Below are positions 1 through 10,089 of a stretch of DNA of 64,000 nucleotides, one piece after another. Both the position numbers and the translations under genes were made by a program. The notes beneath the pieces were generated by a model. It worked only from the letters and a program-made list of their open reading frames with translations, was not told the DNA's origin and ran no database searches. Numbering within the stretch: the first letter of the stretch is position 1; each line of letters begins with the position of its first letter. Source of the stretch: Capsicum annuum (Eukaryota; Streptophyta; Magnoliopsida; Solanales; Solanaceae); NCBI RefSeq assembly GCF_002878395.1, contig NW_025860021.1, forward strand, positions 113,387 through 177,386, in the 5' to 3' direction.

Positions 1-38
1 TGCTTTAAAAATATTCTACACGATATATTGTTCTTCCT

Positions 39-314
39 TTATTTCATCATTATGGTACCTATCAAACTCATAATAAGAACTAGAATTTGGGTTAGCATAA
101 TAGTGGGATGGAGTATTTGGATAATACTCCAATGTCCACCTCGACCACCATATAAAGAACAATCACACTCCCAATAGGATTGAGATGGTGCCTCCATCTC
201 TATCCATGGAGCATATCTACATTCTTTCTGAAAGTAGGGTCTATCACAATATGGACATAAATCATCAAGATAGGTTTTCCAACTACCAAAATTATATTTT
301 TCCCAAGATGCCAT
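39..314 (-). CDS. Cys-rich leader ORF of H1 (unrecognised)
   Basis: A 91-codon frame starting MASWEKYNF just downstream of the primer-binding site of H1, the position where a gag leader would lie. It is hydrophilic and aromatic-rich. Cysteine clusters appear at CPYC (about residues 21-24), a lone Cys near 32 and ECDC around 49-52, which could bind metal; that is inference. From about residue 60 the frame shifts relative to the copy at 52874-53172, so its C-terminal end here (an I/L/M-rich tail) is probably out of frame. I do not recognise the family. The element is defective, so the frame is probably not expressed, but the Cys-rich half is conserved in both copies. Confidence 0.35.
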   Translation of the reverse strand: MASWEKYNFGSWKTYLDDLCPYCDRPYFQKECRYAPWIEMEAPSQSYWECDCSLYGGRGGHWSIIQILHPTIMLTQILVLIMSLIGTIMMK

Positions 315-440
315 TGTGACAAGTAAACAAAAAAAATCTACCTAACATAAGTAACAAAAGAAAATCACAAACAAATATTTACAAGTTTGAATCCTAGCAA
401 GTAGTATAAATTTCAAACTAACTCAATATGCCAAATTGTT

Positions 441-459
441 CCCCGATAATGACGCTATA
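441..459 (-). other. Primer-binding site of H1 (tRNA-Asp-like)
   Basis: The minus strand reads AGCGTCATTATCGGGG immediately after the LTR end. It resembles the TGGCGCCGTTGCCGGGGA site complementary to the 3' end of tRNA-Asp that is typical of Athila/Tat elements. The second copy at 53301-53319 is closer to that motif (TGGCGTCATTATTGGGG). Confidence 0.6.
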
Positions 460-621
460 TTTGGTAATGCGTAACTTACACATCAATTTATATGCAACGC
501 AGTTTGTCAGTATAATTACCCAACTTTGGGTTAGGGTTGAATCCACGAAGAACACTGTAAATGGCAATTAAATAAGTTTAAGATTAAAGTTACTTGCTTT
601 AAGTCTACCTTCTTATTATTA

Positions 622-1533
622 TTATATGATTGGGAGGTTTGAGTCCCTCATATTATATTACATGATTTGGTGCTCGTGTCACCTAATATGTAGGAAGATT
701 TGAGTCCCCTATAGTGCATATGTTTACCCTCTGGTTTGTGCGGCAACATGCACTAAGGCCCTACCAGCTACAAGAGAGTTGGGCCTATATAGCTCGTGTG
801 TACCTTTATATGTTATGATAGTTGAGATACACAATCCATGCTAAAGTTTTATTGAGCATATTTTGCCTTGTTCCCTATCCCAATATGTGATGTTATATAT
901 ATATATATATACTTATATATGTTTATATGCACAGTATTTAGACTGATTTTAAAGTATGGATAATGGAATTCTTTTGCTCTCTTATCCCTGAGTTTCATGC
1001 TAAAGTTCACCCCACTAACAATCTTCATATGCTATATCCCCATGTGATGCAGGGTTAAAAGAAAGTGTAATTTTCATGCATAGAGTTGGTCGATCGAAAT
1101 GGTTTATTGGTTTGTTGTGTTGTGGTTCAGTGGTCAGCTTCCATTCTCTGGAAGGTTTAGGCACTTCATTATCTTTAATTCTAAGTTTTGAGGTGATAGT
1201 TACTTTTATTATCATTAAATTATCATTTTCACTTTCATTGTCTTCTGTTAGAGTTTAGGACATATTCTGACCAAGACTGGTTCTTTGTTTTTATGTTTAA
1301 GTACTTTGTTAGGTTACTATAGACTTATGTGGTATTGGTAAGTTGTTTTTGCCGATTGTTGGTTATGGATCATAAAAGTATCTTTTATTCTTTAAACTTA
1401 TCTTGTTATGTGTTCAAAATTCATTCAAAAGAAAGTATATCTTATTTATTGGTTAGGTGCAGTAGGGGTAGTCTACGGTCTATGTGGTACTTGTGATGCC
1501 CTTCATGGCCAGACCATAGTTTGGGTCATGAAT
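622..1533 (+). repeat. A1 5' LTR, right part
   Basis: Matches 53481-54390 and the right part of the intact 3' LTR of A2 (about 60306-61260). It begins abruptly at a TATATGATTGGG-like junction, where the H element was inserted. It ends GGGTCATGA just before the primer-binding site. An alternating TA run lies near 893-912. The plus-strand frames at 1076-1258 and 1408-1632 fall in or over this LTR and recur only as LTR sequence; they are not genes. Confidence 0.85.
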
Positions 1534-1537
1534 AAGA

Positions 1538-1550
1538 TGGTATCTGAGCC
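1538..1550 (+). other. Primer-binding site of A1 (tRNA-Met type)
   Basis: TGGTATCTGAGCC lies a few bases after the LTR end. It differs by one base from the TGGTATCAGAGCC consensus complementary to initiator tRNA-Met that is used by many plant LTR elements. The A2 copy (54395-54407) has further mismatches. Confidence 0.8.
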
Positions 1551-1742
1551 TAGGTTTGGTGTCATTGGGTGTCTAATAAATATATGTTTAGTAGAGTCTC
1601 ATTTATGGGTTTTTAGAATGATACACTTATAAGGGAGAGGCTACAAGACATTTAGGAATATTTTCCTTTCTTGTTGTATTTTGAGCTATAGAGTCTAAGG
1701 TCTTAAATTTCCTCTAATTCTCATATGATTCATTTTTAGATC

Positions 1743-2625
1743 ATGCCTCTCAGAAGATCTGATACTAATGGAAATCCTTTTATCAAATCTGAGGATAATA
1801 TAGAGATAGCTCATCCTACTCCAGGAGTTCAGATCCGATCGAGGGTCGTTGTTTCTAATTTCCCTGAGGGAGCAACATTGGTTACTCCTATCCCTTCTTA
1901 GTCACCCTAAGATGGTGTATCTAATGCCTAGTTTTGCCAGTTTATTTATTTACTTACCTAGTTGGTGGCCTCCCAGACTAAGCGTGTTGCTTTTGTTGCT
2001 CTATCCTCTAACATCACTAGGGTTGGTTAAGTTATGAGGTTGAGTCCTCCTAGTTTCAGTAGTTTTGAAGTTAAGAAAGATCCTTAAAATTTTATTAATG
2101 AGATAGAAAAAATCTTCTGTGTGATGCATGCTACTGATTTGGAGGGTGTAGAGTTTTCTTCTTATCATTTGAAGGATGTATTATATCAGTAATAGGAGGA
2201 GTAGGACTAATCTAGGGGTGATGATGCTGAGTTTGCTTTTTGGGATGATTTCTCTAGTACTTTTCTTGATTGCTTTTTTCTTAAGAGTTAAGGTAGGTTA
2301 AGTCTAAGGAGTTTGTGAGTTTAAAGCAAGGCAGGATGATAGTGAAGGAGTATGCTTTGAAGTTCCATCAACTGCTGCATTATACTCCTGAATTAGTGTC
2401 TAGCATAAGGGCTAAAATAAGGAAATTTACCTTTATGTTGTGTCTGAATTGATCTTGGAGAGCAAGGCTTCCTTGTTGAAAAAGGACATGGACTTCTCTA
2501 TACCTATGGTGTATGTACAACAAGTAGAAGAAGAAAAGAAGAAACAAATGAAGATAAGTAAAAGGTAAAGTAAGAAGTTTCACTATTTAGATCTAGGTGG
2601 AGATTAGCAGTAAAATGGTAGAGAT
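1743..2625 (+). pseudogene. Ty3 gag capsid remnant (A1)
   Basis: Starts at an ATG reading MPLRRSDTNGNPF and can be followed by switching frames through the capsid. Recognisable steps are a proline-rich N-terminus, a DP.NFINEIEKIF-type segment, an ELR..KSKEFVSLKQG segment (about 2290-2335) and VKEYALKFHQLLHY followed by IRA.IRKF. These are the conserved retrotransposon gag (capsid) blocks that package element RNA into particles. In-frame stops occur near 1900, 2190, 2290 and 2450, several at codons expected to be Gln or Trp. The A2 copy (54599-55480) has the same layout and many of the same stops, so most lesions pre-date the duplication. Confidence 0.8.
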
Positions 2626-2850
2626 GGTGGAAAATGACCTAAGAAGAAGTGGTGCAATTTTGGTTCCTACTCTACAGCTTGTGTATCTTATCCAATGTCA
2701 TCAGTTTACTGCCGTTCTTAGTATGATAGGGGGTTTAGAGCACTAGGAGCATAGGTGTAGGCTAGTGGGGCTCAATAAGCCCTATCATATCCTCCTTGTA
2801 CATTTTGTGGTCAGGTACTCTATGGTGTTTATAAAGAAAGAAAGTTCACA

Positions 2851-3339
2851 TGCTTTAAATATGGTTAGATTAGTCATATACAGAGGGATTGTCATTCTAA
2901 GGTTTCTTCTGGAGTGAAAAAGATTCTTATTGCTACTTTATCCATTCCAGCACCAAAGAGTACTACTTCTGCTTCTGGCTCCAGTATTGGTTGGAACCGT
3001 CTGTATGCTTTTGCTACTCTCTACAATTCTGAGGTGTCCCCAAATATTATTACTGGTATCCTTAAAATTATCTCTTGTGATGTATATTGTTTGCTTGATA
3101 CCCGATCTACCCTCTTTTATGTGACCCCTTATAGGGCTATCCATTTTAGTTTTTATCCTGAGTGTATTTTAGACCTATTTTTGCTGTTCACCCCAGTGGC
3201 TGACTCCATTATAGGTAGAAGGGTCTATAGGGGCTGTGTGATGTCACTTCATGATAAGGAGACCTTGGTGGATCTGATAGATTTGGACATGTTAGATTTT
3301 AATATGATTTTAGGGATGGATTTGTTGCATTCGTGCTAG
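2851..3339 (+). pseudogene. Zinc knuckle and aspartic protease (A1)
   Basis: The nucleocapsid knuckle is at 2851-2892 (C-F-K-Y-G-stop-I-S-H-I-Q-R-D-C); the second zinc Cys is Tyr and a stop replaces one residue. The frame 2914-3339 (141 codons) then holds the retropepsin-like protease that would cut the polyprotein. The active-site motif, normally DPGST in this group, reads DTRST (LLDTRSTLFYVTPY), so the catalytic Asp is kept but the flanking Pro-Gly is lost. The downstream VDLIDLDMLDFNMILGMDLLHS block is the conserved protease C-terminal half leading to RT. A stop at 3337 breaks the link to RT. Confidence 0.85.
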
Positions 3340-3540
3340 ACGTTTCTTGATTGTTCGACCCAAAGGGTTAGTTTCTATTTTATTAATGATTTGGTGATTG
3401 AATGGGAAGGTAGTTCCCTAGTACCTAAGGGAAGGTTTATTTCGTATTTTAGAGACCAAAAATAGGTTTCTTAAGGGTGCCTCTATCACGTCGTGCATGT
3501 TAAGGATTCTAGATCTGAAGGTCCTTCCTTGTAGATTATC

Positions 3541-4890
3541 TCTATGGCCTATGAATTTCTTGAGGTGTTCCCTGATGAACTTCCTAGTTTTCCTTATGAT
3601 AGGGAAATTGATTTTATAATTTATCTTCTTCCAAAAACTCATCCTCTTTCTATCCCTTCTTATAGAATGGCTCCGACCAAGCTGAAAGAACTTAAGGAGT
3701 AGTTGAAATATCTTCTTGACAAGGGTTTTATCCAACCTAGTATGTCTCTGTGGGGTTATCTTATTTTTCTGTACGTAAGAAAGATGGGTTCCTTTGGATG
3801 TTTATTGATTATCACTAATTGATAAGGTGACCGTAAAGAGTAAGTATCCACTTTTGAGGATTGATGATCTCTTTAATCAACTTCAGGGGTGCTAAGTTCT
3901 TTTCTCGGATTGATCTTCAGTCTAGGTACCATTAGTTGAAGATTAGGGAGGAAAATATCCCTAAGACTGCATTCCGAATCTGTTATAGTAATTTTAAGTA
4001 TTTGGTGATATCTTTTGGCGTGACTAATGCTTCGACAATAGTTATAGATCTTATGAATTGGGTTTTCCATCAGTTTTTGTATTTGTTCGTGATTTTCTTT
4101 ACCGATTATATTTTGGTATATTCTAAGAGTGAGGCAGATTATGTTGATCACCTCCACCTTGTGTTGCAAATCCTAAAGGATCAGTATTTGTATGCAAAGT
4201 TCTCTAAGTGTGAATTTTGGTTGAATATTGTGACTTACCTAGGTCATGTTGTCTCTAGTGAAGGGATCATGGTGGATCCACAGAAGGTTGCAGTAGTTAA
4301 GAAGTGGCCTAGACCCACAACTCCAATCGACATTCAAAGCTTCATGGGTTTAGCTAGTTATTATAGAAGTTTTACAGAGATTTTCTCTTCTATCGCAGCC
4401 TTATTGACTAAGTTGACTCAGAAAAATGTGAAGTTCTTATAGTGTGATGCTTACAAGGGTAGTTTTGAGAAGTAAAAAGATAAGTTGACTTCGGCTCTAA
4501 TCTTAACTCTGCCTGAAGGCACTGATGGTTTTGTTGTCTATTGTGATGTGTCCTGGGTAGGGTTGGGTTGTGTATTGATGTAGCATAGAAAGATTGTTGC
4601 ATCTGCTTCAATACAACTAAAAAAATCATGAGAAAAATTATCCAACTCATGATTTAGAATTATTAGCTTTGGTGTTTGCACTAAAGATATGGTGGCATTA
4701 TTTGTATGGGCTCTATATTTGATTTATATTCTGATCATAAGAGTTTGCAATGTATATTAACTAAGAAAGAATTGAATCTCAAGCAAAGGAGATGGCTTGA
4801 GTTGCTCAAAGACTATGACATAAGTCTTTACTATCATCCAGGTAAAGCTAACATAGTTGCTGATTCTCTTAGTAGGTTATCCATGTGAAC
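3541..4890 (+). pseudogene. Reverse transcriptase and RNase H (A1)
   Basis: RT begins near EFLEVFPDELPSF (3550) and runs through REIDF, P.YRMAPTKLKELKE and LLDKGFIQPS. It continues in another frame from 3936 through FRICYSNFKYLVISFGVTNA to the palm motif, which reads VIFFTDYILVYS instead of FIDD, so the second catalytic Asp is Tyr. LGHVVSSEGIMVDPQK and FMGLASYYRSF follow. RNase H continues from about 4490, with FVVYCDVSWVGLGCVLM, then YSDHKSLQ, LNLKQRRWLELLKDYD and HPGKANIVADSLSRL to 4888. Stops and frame changes occur near 3700, 3820, 4440 and 4580. Together these would copy element RNA to DNA; here they are inactive. Confidence 0.88.
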
Positions 4891-5872
4891 CTTGTCTCAT
4901 GTGGCTAAGGAGAAGCAGTATATGGTGAAGGATATTTACTATTTGGCTAATCTCAAAGTTCATCTCTTGGATTCAGAAAATAGTGGTGTGATTGGTCAAG
5001 AGGTGGCAAAGTCATCTCTTGGTGTTGAGGTGAAGGAGAAATATGTGTTTTATCCTAGCTTGATGGAAATCAAGAATGATGTAGGTTGGAATAAGTAATG
5101 AATTTTAGATCGATGGTGATCATAGTATCTTGAGGTACCAAGGTAGATTTTGTGTTCCCAACGTAGATGGGCAAGAAAAAGGACACTTCTGGTCTTAGAT
5201 TGATATTGGTGGTAGTTAGTTTGACCATTTTCCTCTCATAGAATTTGCCTACAACAATCGTTATCACTCTAGCATTGGAATGGCTTCGGTTGAGGCCTTA
5301 TATGGCAGGAGGTGTAGGTCTCTTATTGGGTGGTTTGAGGTTTGTAAGAATAAGTTGTTTGGCCCTGATTCGGTTCACTAAGACATAGAGAAGGTGAAAG
5401 TAATTTGGGATATACTTAAGACCACCTAAATTTGCCAAAAGACCTACGTAAATGCAAGGCGAAGGGTGTTGGAGTTCAGTGTTGGTGATTGGGTGTTCTT
5501 GAAGGTGTCCCCCATGAAGGGAGTGATGTGGTTTAGCAAAAAGGGGAATTTCAGTACCCGTTATGTAATTCCGTACTTAGTTTTATAGAAGGTTGATAAT
5601 GTTGCATATGAATGGGATTTGCATTGTAGTTTGTTCTCTATTCATCTGGAGTTTCATGATTTGATGTTGAGAAAGTGCATGGGTTATCCTTTGACGGTTG
5701 ATCCTTTGGAGGAGGTTAGTATTTAATATTCTTTGTCCTATGAGGAGGTTCTGGTTGAGATTTTGGATGGGCAAGTTCATCTATTCCGTACAAAGAACAT
5801 GGCTTCGGTGAAGGTTCTTTGGAAGAACCAAAAGGTGAGGAAGCTACTTAGGAAGTCGAGGAGGACATAAAT
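4891..5872 (+). pseudogene. Integrase remnant lacking its catalytic core (A1)
   Basis: The region opens with the RNase H-integrase linker (VKDIYYLANLKVHLLDS) and the start of the zinc-binding part (GRFCVPNVDG near 5145). It then jumps within about 60 bp to HFPLIEFAYNNRYHSSIGMA (near 5225), which normally lies after the DDE catalytic core. The whole core, roughly 170 residues in relatives, is absent. The C-terminal part continues as ALYGRRCRSLIGWFEV, VGDWVFLKVSPMKGVM, YEEVLVEILDGQV and ASVKVLWKNQ (chromodomain-like end) with many breaks. The same junction occurs in A2 near 58010-58070. Confidence 0.8.
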
Positions 5873-6080
5873 TCCAACTATATGTTTTTGTTCCTCGTTT
5901 TGGATAATCATGTGTGAGGTATGAATTTTCATTAACATTTGTGTGTTCTAACTTTGTTAAAGAAAATTGCAAATTCATTGGGTTCCTTGTTTTCTGTCTT
6001 TGTTAAAGGTAAGTGTCGTTGTGTTAGAAGTCAAATTGTGACAATAAATGCCTTGTCCTATCATTTGAGGAGAAATAATC
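5873..6080 (+). other. Untranslated 3' segment of A1
   Basis: Sequence between the last integrase codons and the polypurine tract. It matches 58740-58914 of A2. No frame or motif was seen. Confidence 0.5.
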
Positions 6081-6113
6081 CTAAGCGGGGGAGGGGGGGG
6101 AGGGGGGGGAGGA
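6081..6113 (+). other. Polypurine tract with long G-runs (A1)
   Basis: A purine tract of G-runs (4-8 G) separated by single A residues ends directly at the 3' LTR. This is the position of the plus-strand DNA primer of an LTR retrotransposon. A2 has a shorter version (58915-58934). The number of G-runs is enough for a G-quadruplex. Confidence 0.75.
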
Positions 6114-7438
6114 AGTAACGCCCTGGGATTTTGGTCCTTGAAAAATTTTGGAAATTTTATCCTCACTGTCTAGACTATGATTTAACCCTATGGGTCGTAG
6201 GGTGTCTTGATGGGTCATATGACCCTAGTATAAAGTGACAAGTGAATGGTGCTTGAGTTTCTATCCTGAGTATGACTTAGAAATACGAGTCGTAGGGAGT
6301 CTTGATGAGTCCTAGGAACCCAATCATAACCAAATCAGTATGTGCCAAAGTTCTGCTCTGAGTACAAGTGGCTCACTAAGAGTCATAAGGAATTGTTATG
6401 AGTCATATACTGCAAATTGTAGGATGTCCAGTATTTACCTAAATGGGACCCTTCGAGTCGTAGGGTCCCATTACGAGTCATATTGGTTGAGTCATAGGGT
6501 CAATAGATTGTGAGTGCCTTGGAGACTGCCTTGGCTACAACTCTTGGTGAAGAGTCATAATGAGACTATACCATTCGTATAGTGACCCGTAGTCATTGAT
6601 GACAAAAATCAAAATTTTAATTTTTGGGCACTTTGGACAATTCCCTCCTTATCCAATTAAAACCCCACGCCCATAAATCATATAAGGGGGGCTACATTTT
6701 ATCCTTAAGGTACTCAAACACTTCCAAAGCTCTCTCAAATTCTCTTAAATAGCCATACTTAGGGTTTCCAAGAAGTAGGTCATCTAAGGGCTCAAGGGTT
6801 GAATTTCTTCTGTGAAACTTAGCAATTTAGGCATGTTACTTTTCCCTTATTGTTAATTTGTTAAAAACATATGTTTTAAAGTATTGTTCATGAGATATTG
6901 ATGTTGGTTTTGAAGCAAGGCTTGAGGGTTTTGAATGCTCTTTGTTGAACTTCCCATGGTTTACATATGATTATCAGCTTTAAACGTTGTTTTGAACTTA
7001 TGGATGCATGGGTATGGTGAATGAACTAGGGAATTGTGATTTTCCATAAACTAGTGACTTTTGAAATTGGTTTTAATTATAGAAATATGGGAATTGAATT
7101 ATCCTAGAACTAATGCATTATGGTTTCTAATTAAACCTTGTGGGTTTTGTGTTTTCACAAGCTATGGCATATTTGAACTAAGGGGGTTGTGAATTCCCCA
7201 AGTGATGTAATCATTTTCGCATGTTCTTGTTACCTTTCTAGCGTAGTTGGTATGACGATACCAATAATGTATTCCTTGATGTGAAATATGGTTCAATAAA
7301 TAGGAATGTGTTATAAATATATTTAATTGGTCTTGAATTAGTGTTGTGTAATTGAGTCATGAAAGTGGAGTTCTGACAAACCAATACTGGAAACTACAGT
7401 TGTCGATGCGCAGGTCTATATGACGGGGTGGTTCGAGT
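6114..7438 (+). repeat. A1 3' LTR, left part (truncated)
   Basis: Starts AGTAACGCCCTGGG (normally TGTAA.GCC) right after the polypurine tract. It matches 58935-60320 and 44561-45878. Similarity to the full A2 LTR stops near 7438, after GGTGGTTCGAGT; the right-hand ~940 bp are missing. It is rich in GAGTCRTA-type short words (for example around 6280-6500) found throughout this LTR family. Confidence 0.85.
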
Positions 7439-7559
7439 ATACCATCATATGTGCAAATAATTAAAGCTTACCCACCTTATTTTTTCCGATGATCTAATGA
7501 TATTTTTCAAGGTATAGAAAATATCAATTACGAGAATTATGGAGGTTCTTACCCATTTC

Positions 7560-8800
7560 TCTCACACTATAGCACTGTCTGCAAATTCAGACAAATTTTA
7601 TATCTATATTGCAGGAGTAAAAGATGGAGTTAAGGAAGTTATCTTAGCAAGTATAGGATTTACTTTATGATTATTTTCAATGAGGTATATGGGTCTACCA
7701 TTATCTCCTAAGAAATGGAGAAAACTTGATTGTCATCAGTTCTGCATGAATATGACTGAAAAAATAAGAGCTGTCTCAAGTAGGCACCTGTGGTATGCAA
7801 GGAAAGTTCAAGTAATAAATTCCATACTATTTTCACTATATAACTTTTGGATCTCTTTCTTCATCTTGCCTCAAAGTATTCTCAACGAGGTAGATAGGAG
7901 ATGTAGAGATTTTCTATGGGGAAGCACAGATAATTAGACGAAAATATCATTAGTTGCTCGAAGAGAAGTATGTCAACCGAAGTATCGAGGTGGTTTGAAC
8001 ATTAAATATTGAAAGTTGTGAAATATTTGGTAAGTTGATTTGGATGATTTATCAGTAGAAGGAAATGTTATAGGTAAGGCGGATATATGGGGTATAAATG
8101 AAGGATAGAATTGATTTTTGGCATCACAAGCCTCCTTCTAACTGTAGCTGGTACTGGAAAACCCTTAACAAGCTTAAATTAGGGATGAATGGTATAGGAA
8201 TGATACTTTTGTACTAACTACTTCTGGTAAATACTCTATTCAAATGAGTTATACCAGAATGCTTATAGATAGAATAAAACTGGCTACTGCACCACTTATT
8301 TGGACAAGAGTAATGCTACCAAAACATAGGTTTATACTATGGTTAAATAGCATGAAGAAGTTGTTAACAAAGAGTAGGTTGATAGCTATGGGAGTACCTT
8401 GTGTCTCCACTCCATGTGTTTTATGTTAGCAATAGAGTTTAGAGGACTTCACCCACCTGTTTATACATTATCCATGGACCTAAGCTTTATGGAGTACTAT
8501 TTTTGGATCGTTGGGCTTTCAACTACCTTGTCTAGGGGCAGAAGAATCTTTGATATGGTTGGAAAGAAGGAGATGGACGAGACAAAAGAAGGAGATTATG
8601 GCTTTAATTCTGGGAGCAGTGATTTATTCAGTCAAACAAGTAAGGAATTGGAAAATCTTAAGGCATACTAATTTACTACAAGCTATTATATTATAGAATA
8701 TGCAAGAGGTTATTCGAGGAAGGTTAAATAGTATGCAAAGTTCAAAGAAGCTGGGAAACTGTAGAGAAGTTATCCAACAATTATGTTCTTAGTTTTCTTA
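7560..8800 (+). pseudogene. L1-type LINE ORF2 3' part (RT tail and zf-RVT)
   Basis: Non-LTR retrotransposon fragment. A frame near 7590-7660 reads YIAGVKDGVKEVILASIGF; 7680-7937 continues RYMGLPLSPKKW, then WYARKVQVINSILFSLYNFW and CRDFLWGS, the conserved end of plant L1 reverse transcriptases. After a stop, SLVARREVC.PKYRGGLNIK follows. The zf-RVT domain is at 8244-8429 (W.RVMLPKHRFILWLN, then CVSTPCVLC, with the Cys pair). The tail frame 8511-8696 has the basic WRRWTRQKK-like block usual at the ORF2 end. The endonuclease and RT active site are missing, consistent with 5' truncation during target-primed insertion or with a deletion. Confidence 0.85.
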
Positions 8801-8970
8801 CCACTTGAATGGCTATGTAAATAGTCTAAGTTAAAATAGTGATGTAAAGTTTTGAACTAATGGTTTGTTTATGGTAGTAAAAACTTTAGAGTTTATTTCC
8901 CAAAAAAGTACACTTTTTAATTTTTGTAAATTTAAGTGGGTGCTATGATTTTTTCTAAAAATTCAAATTT

Positions 8971-9086
8971 TGCCAAAATTATGGAAGTTTTTAAACTTAT
9001 TTTCTAATGGTTTATAAGAGATCTCCATTGCCAAAATTATGGAAGTTTTTAAACTTATTTTCTAATGGTTTATAAGAGATCTCCAT
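8971..9086. repeat. Perfect 58-bp tandem duplication
   Basis: 8971-9028 is repeated exactly as 9029-9086. The unit contains 37 bp of flank and the terminal 21 bp of the copia 3' LTR, so it straddles the element-flank junction and arose after the insertion. Confidence 0.95.
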
Positions 9087-9682
9087 AGCAACAAGGACCT
9101 AATTCGATACCTTGTCCTTGTAAGAGGAAAATAAGAACAACAAGAACACCAAGTAAACAATAGTAAAGTAAATGGAAAAGGATGTTTATATGGAAACCTC
9201 CTTGCTCAAGGGAGTTAAACCACAACTTACCTAGTAGGATTTCACCAAAAAATTTCACTAGAACAAACACAATAGTTAGATTAGAAGCTTTTTTTCATAT
9301 TTCAATGGTTAACCTCTTAAACCCATTCACTTGAGGTAATGACAACATCGAGACACTCTACAATAAATAAATTGTAGCTACAACCAAAAAACTCTAGTCG
9401 ACTCACCTTGGTTAACTATAGCCCAACTATTAACTACTTCTAGCTGATACACCTTTCAAAAAAATGAGTCAAATAATGACACATACACTTTCTTCTCATA
9501 AGGAGTAGGTGTATAATTTAGAACAACTACAAGGATTCAAACATTAATGGAATAAGAATGACTATCTTGATTGAAAGAAGGTCTCTTGTTGTAGAAGCTT
9601 TGATCTTGAAGAGAAGTGGTGGCTTTTGCTGAACGAGTGATCCTTTTGAGTATATGCAAAATATAAACTTCTCTTCTCAAGA

Positions 9683-9726
<44 letters not shown>

Positions 9727-9923
9727 AGAATTGAGAGAGAATCTTTCTCATTAGAGGATCTTTAAAAGGACCATTGCAAATCATGTCTCATATTTCTATT
9801 GTTGTTGCTAGACAACACAAGATAATTAGTATATAAGACAAATCTATACAATTGTATATTGTATAATTGCATATTGGGACACCAAAATTTGTCCTTTAAC
9901 TAGATTTTCCAATGATCAAAACA
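9066..9923 (-). repeat. Copia 3' LTR
   Basis: Read on the minus strand it begins TGTTTTGATCATTGG and ends near AAACCA. It matches 14512-15338 throughout: shared blocks include AACAAGGACCTAATT, CAAGTAAACAATAGTAAAG, GGTTAAC near 9405 and GGGACACCA near 9878. It contains an (AT)19 microsatellite absent from the other LTR. Confidence 0.85.
9685..9722. repeat. (AT)19 microsatellite
   Basis: An uninterrupted AT dinucleotide run inside the copia 3' LTR. The 5' LTR has only a short ATATATATG at the same place (near 15143), so it expanded after insertion. Confidence 0.95.
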
Positions 9924-10089
9924 TAGAAAGATACGAGAGACCTAAATCCAATATTTTCCTTTTTTTAATGATGAAAAACTTGAGGAGTAAATTTATGCCT
10001 CCGCATATCAATTGAATTAGTTCAGTAACCTTTTTTGTGAACTCTAAATTTTAGATACAAGTAGATCATTCTTGGCTTTAAGGTTTGGT

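Larger units (their letters stand above)
1..621 (-). mobile_element. Athila/Tat-type element H1, 5' end (partial)
   Basis: Read on the minus strand, this piece holds the last ~160 bp of an LTR (about 462-618), a tRNA-Asp-like primer-binding site and the start of the internal region. It matches 52862-53480 almost base for base, where the same element (H2) can be followed to its complete 3' LTR. The minus-strand LTR end resembles GCGTTATCA, as in H2. The rest of H1 lies left of the window. Its right edge abuts the middle of a Ty3 LTR, so it was inserted into that LTR. Superfamily assignment rests on the primer site and on the polypurine tract seen in the H2 copy; no pol is present to confirm the lineage. 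Confidence 0.7.
622..7438 (+). mobile_element. Ty3/gypsy element A1 (degenerate, both ends truncated)
   Basis: A Ty3/gypsy element on the plus strand: right part of the 5' LTR, primer-binding site, gag, protease, RT-RNase H, integrase remnants, polypurine tract and left part of the 3' LTR. The domain order PR-RT-RH-IN defines Ty3/gypsy. The same element occurs as A2 (44561-61260), which is used here as the template for boundaries. A1 is dead: every domain carries stops and frameshifts, and the integrase catalytic core is missing. The 5' LTR is interrupted by H1 and the 3' LTR is cut at about 7438, so no target duplication can be seen for A1. Confidence 0.9.

Noticed and set aside
3418..4169. 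Minus-strand frames of 98-105 codons
   Set aside because: They are antisense to the RT region of A1; similar antisense frames occur in A2 (56612-57007).
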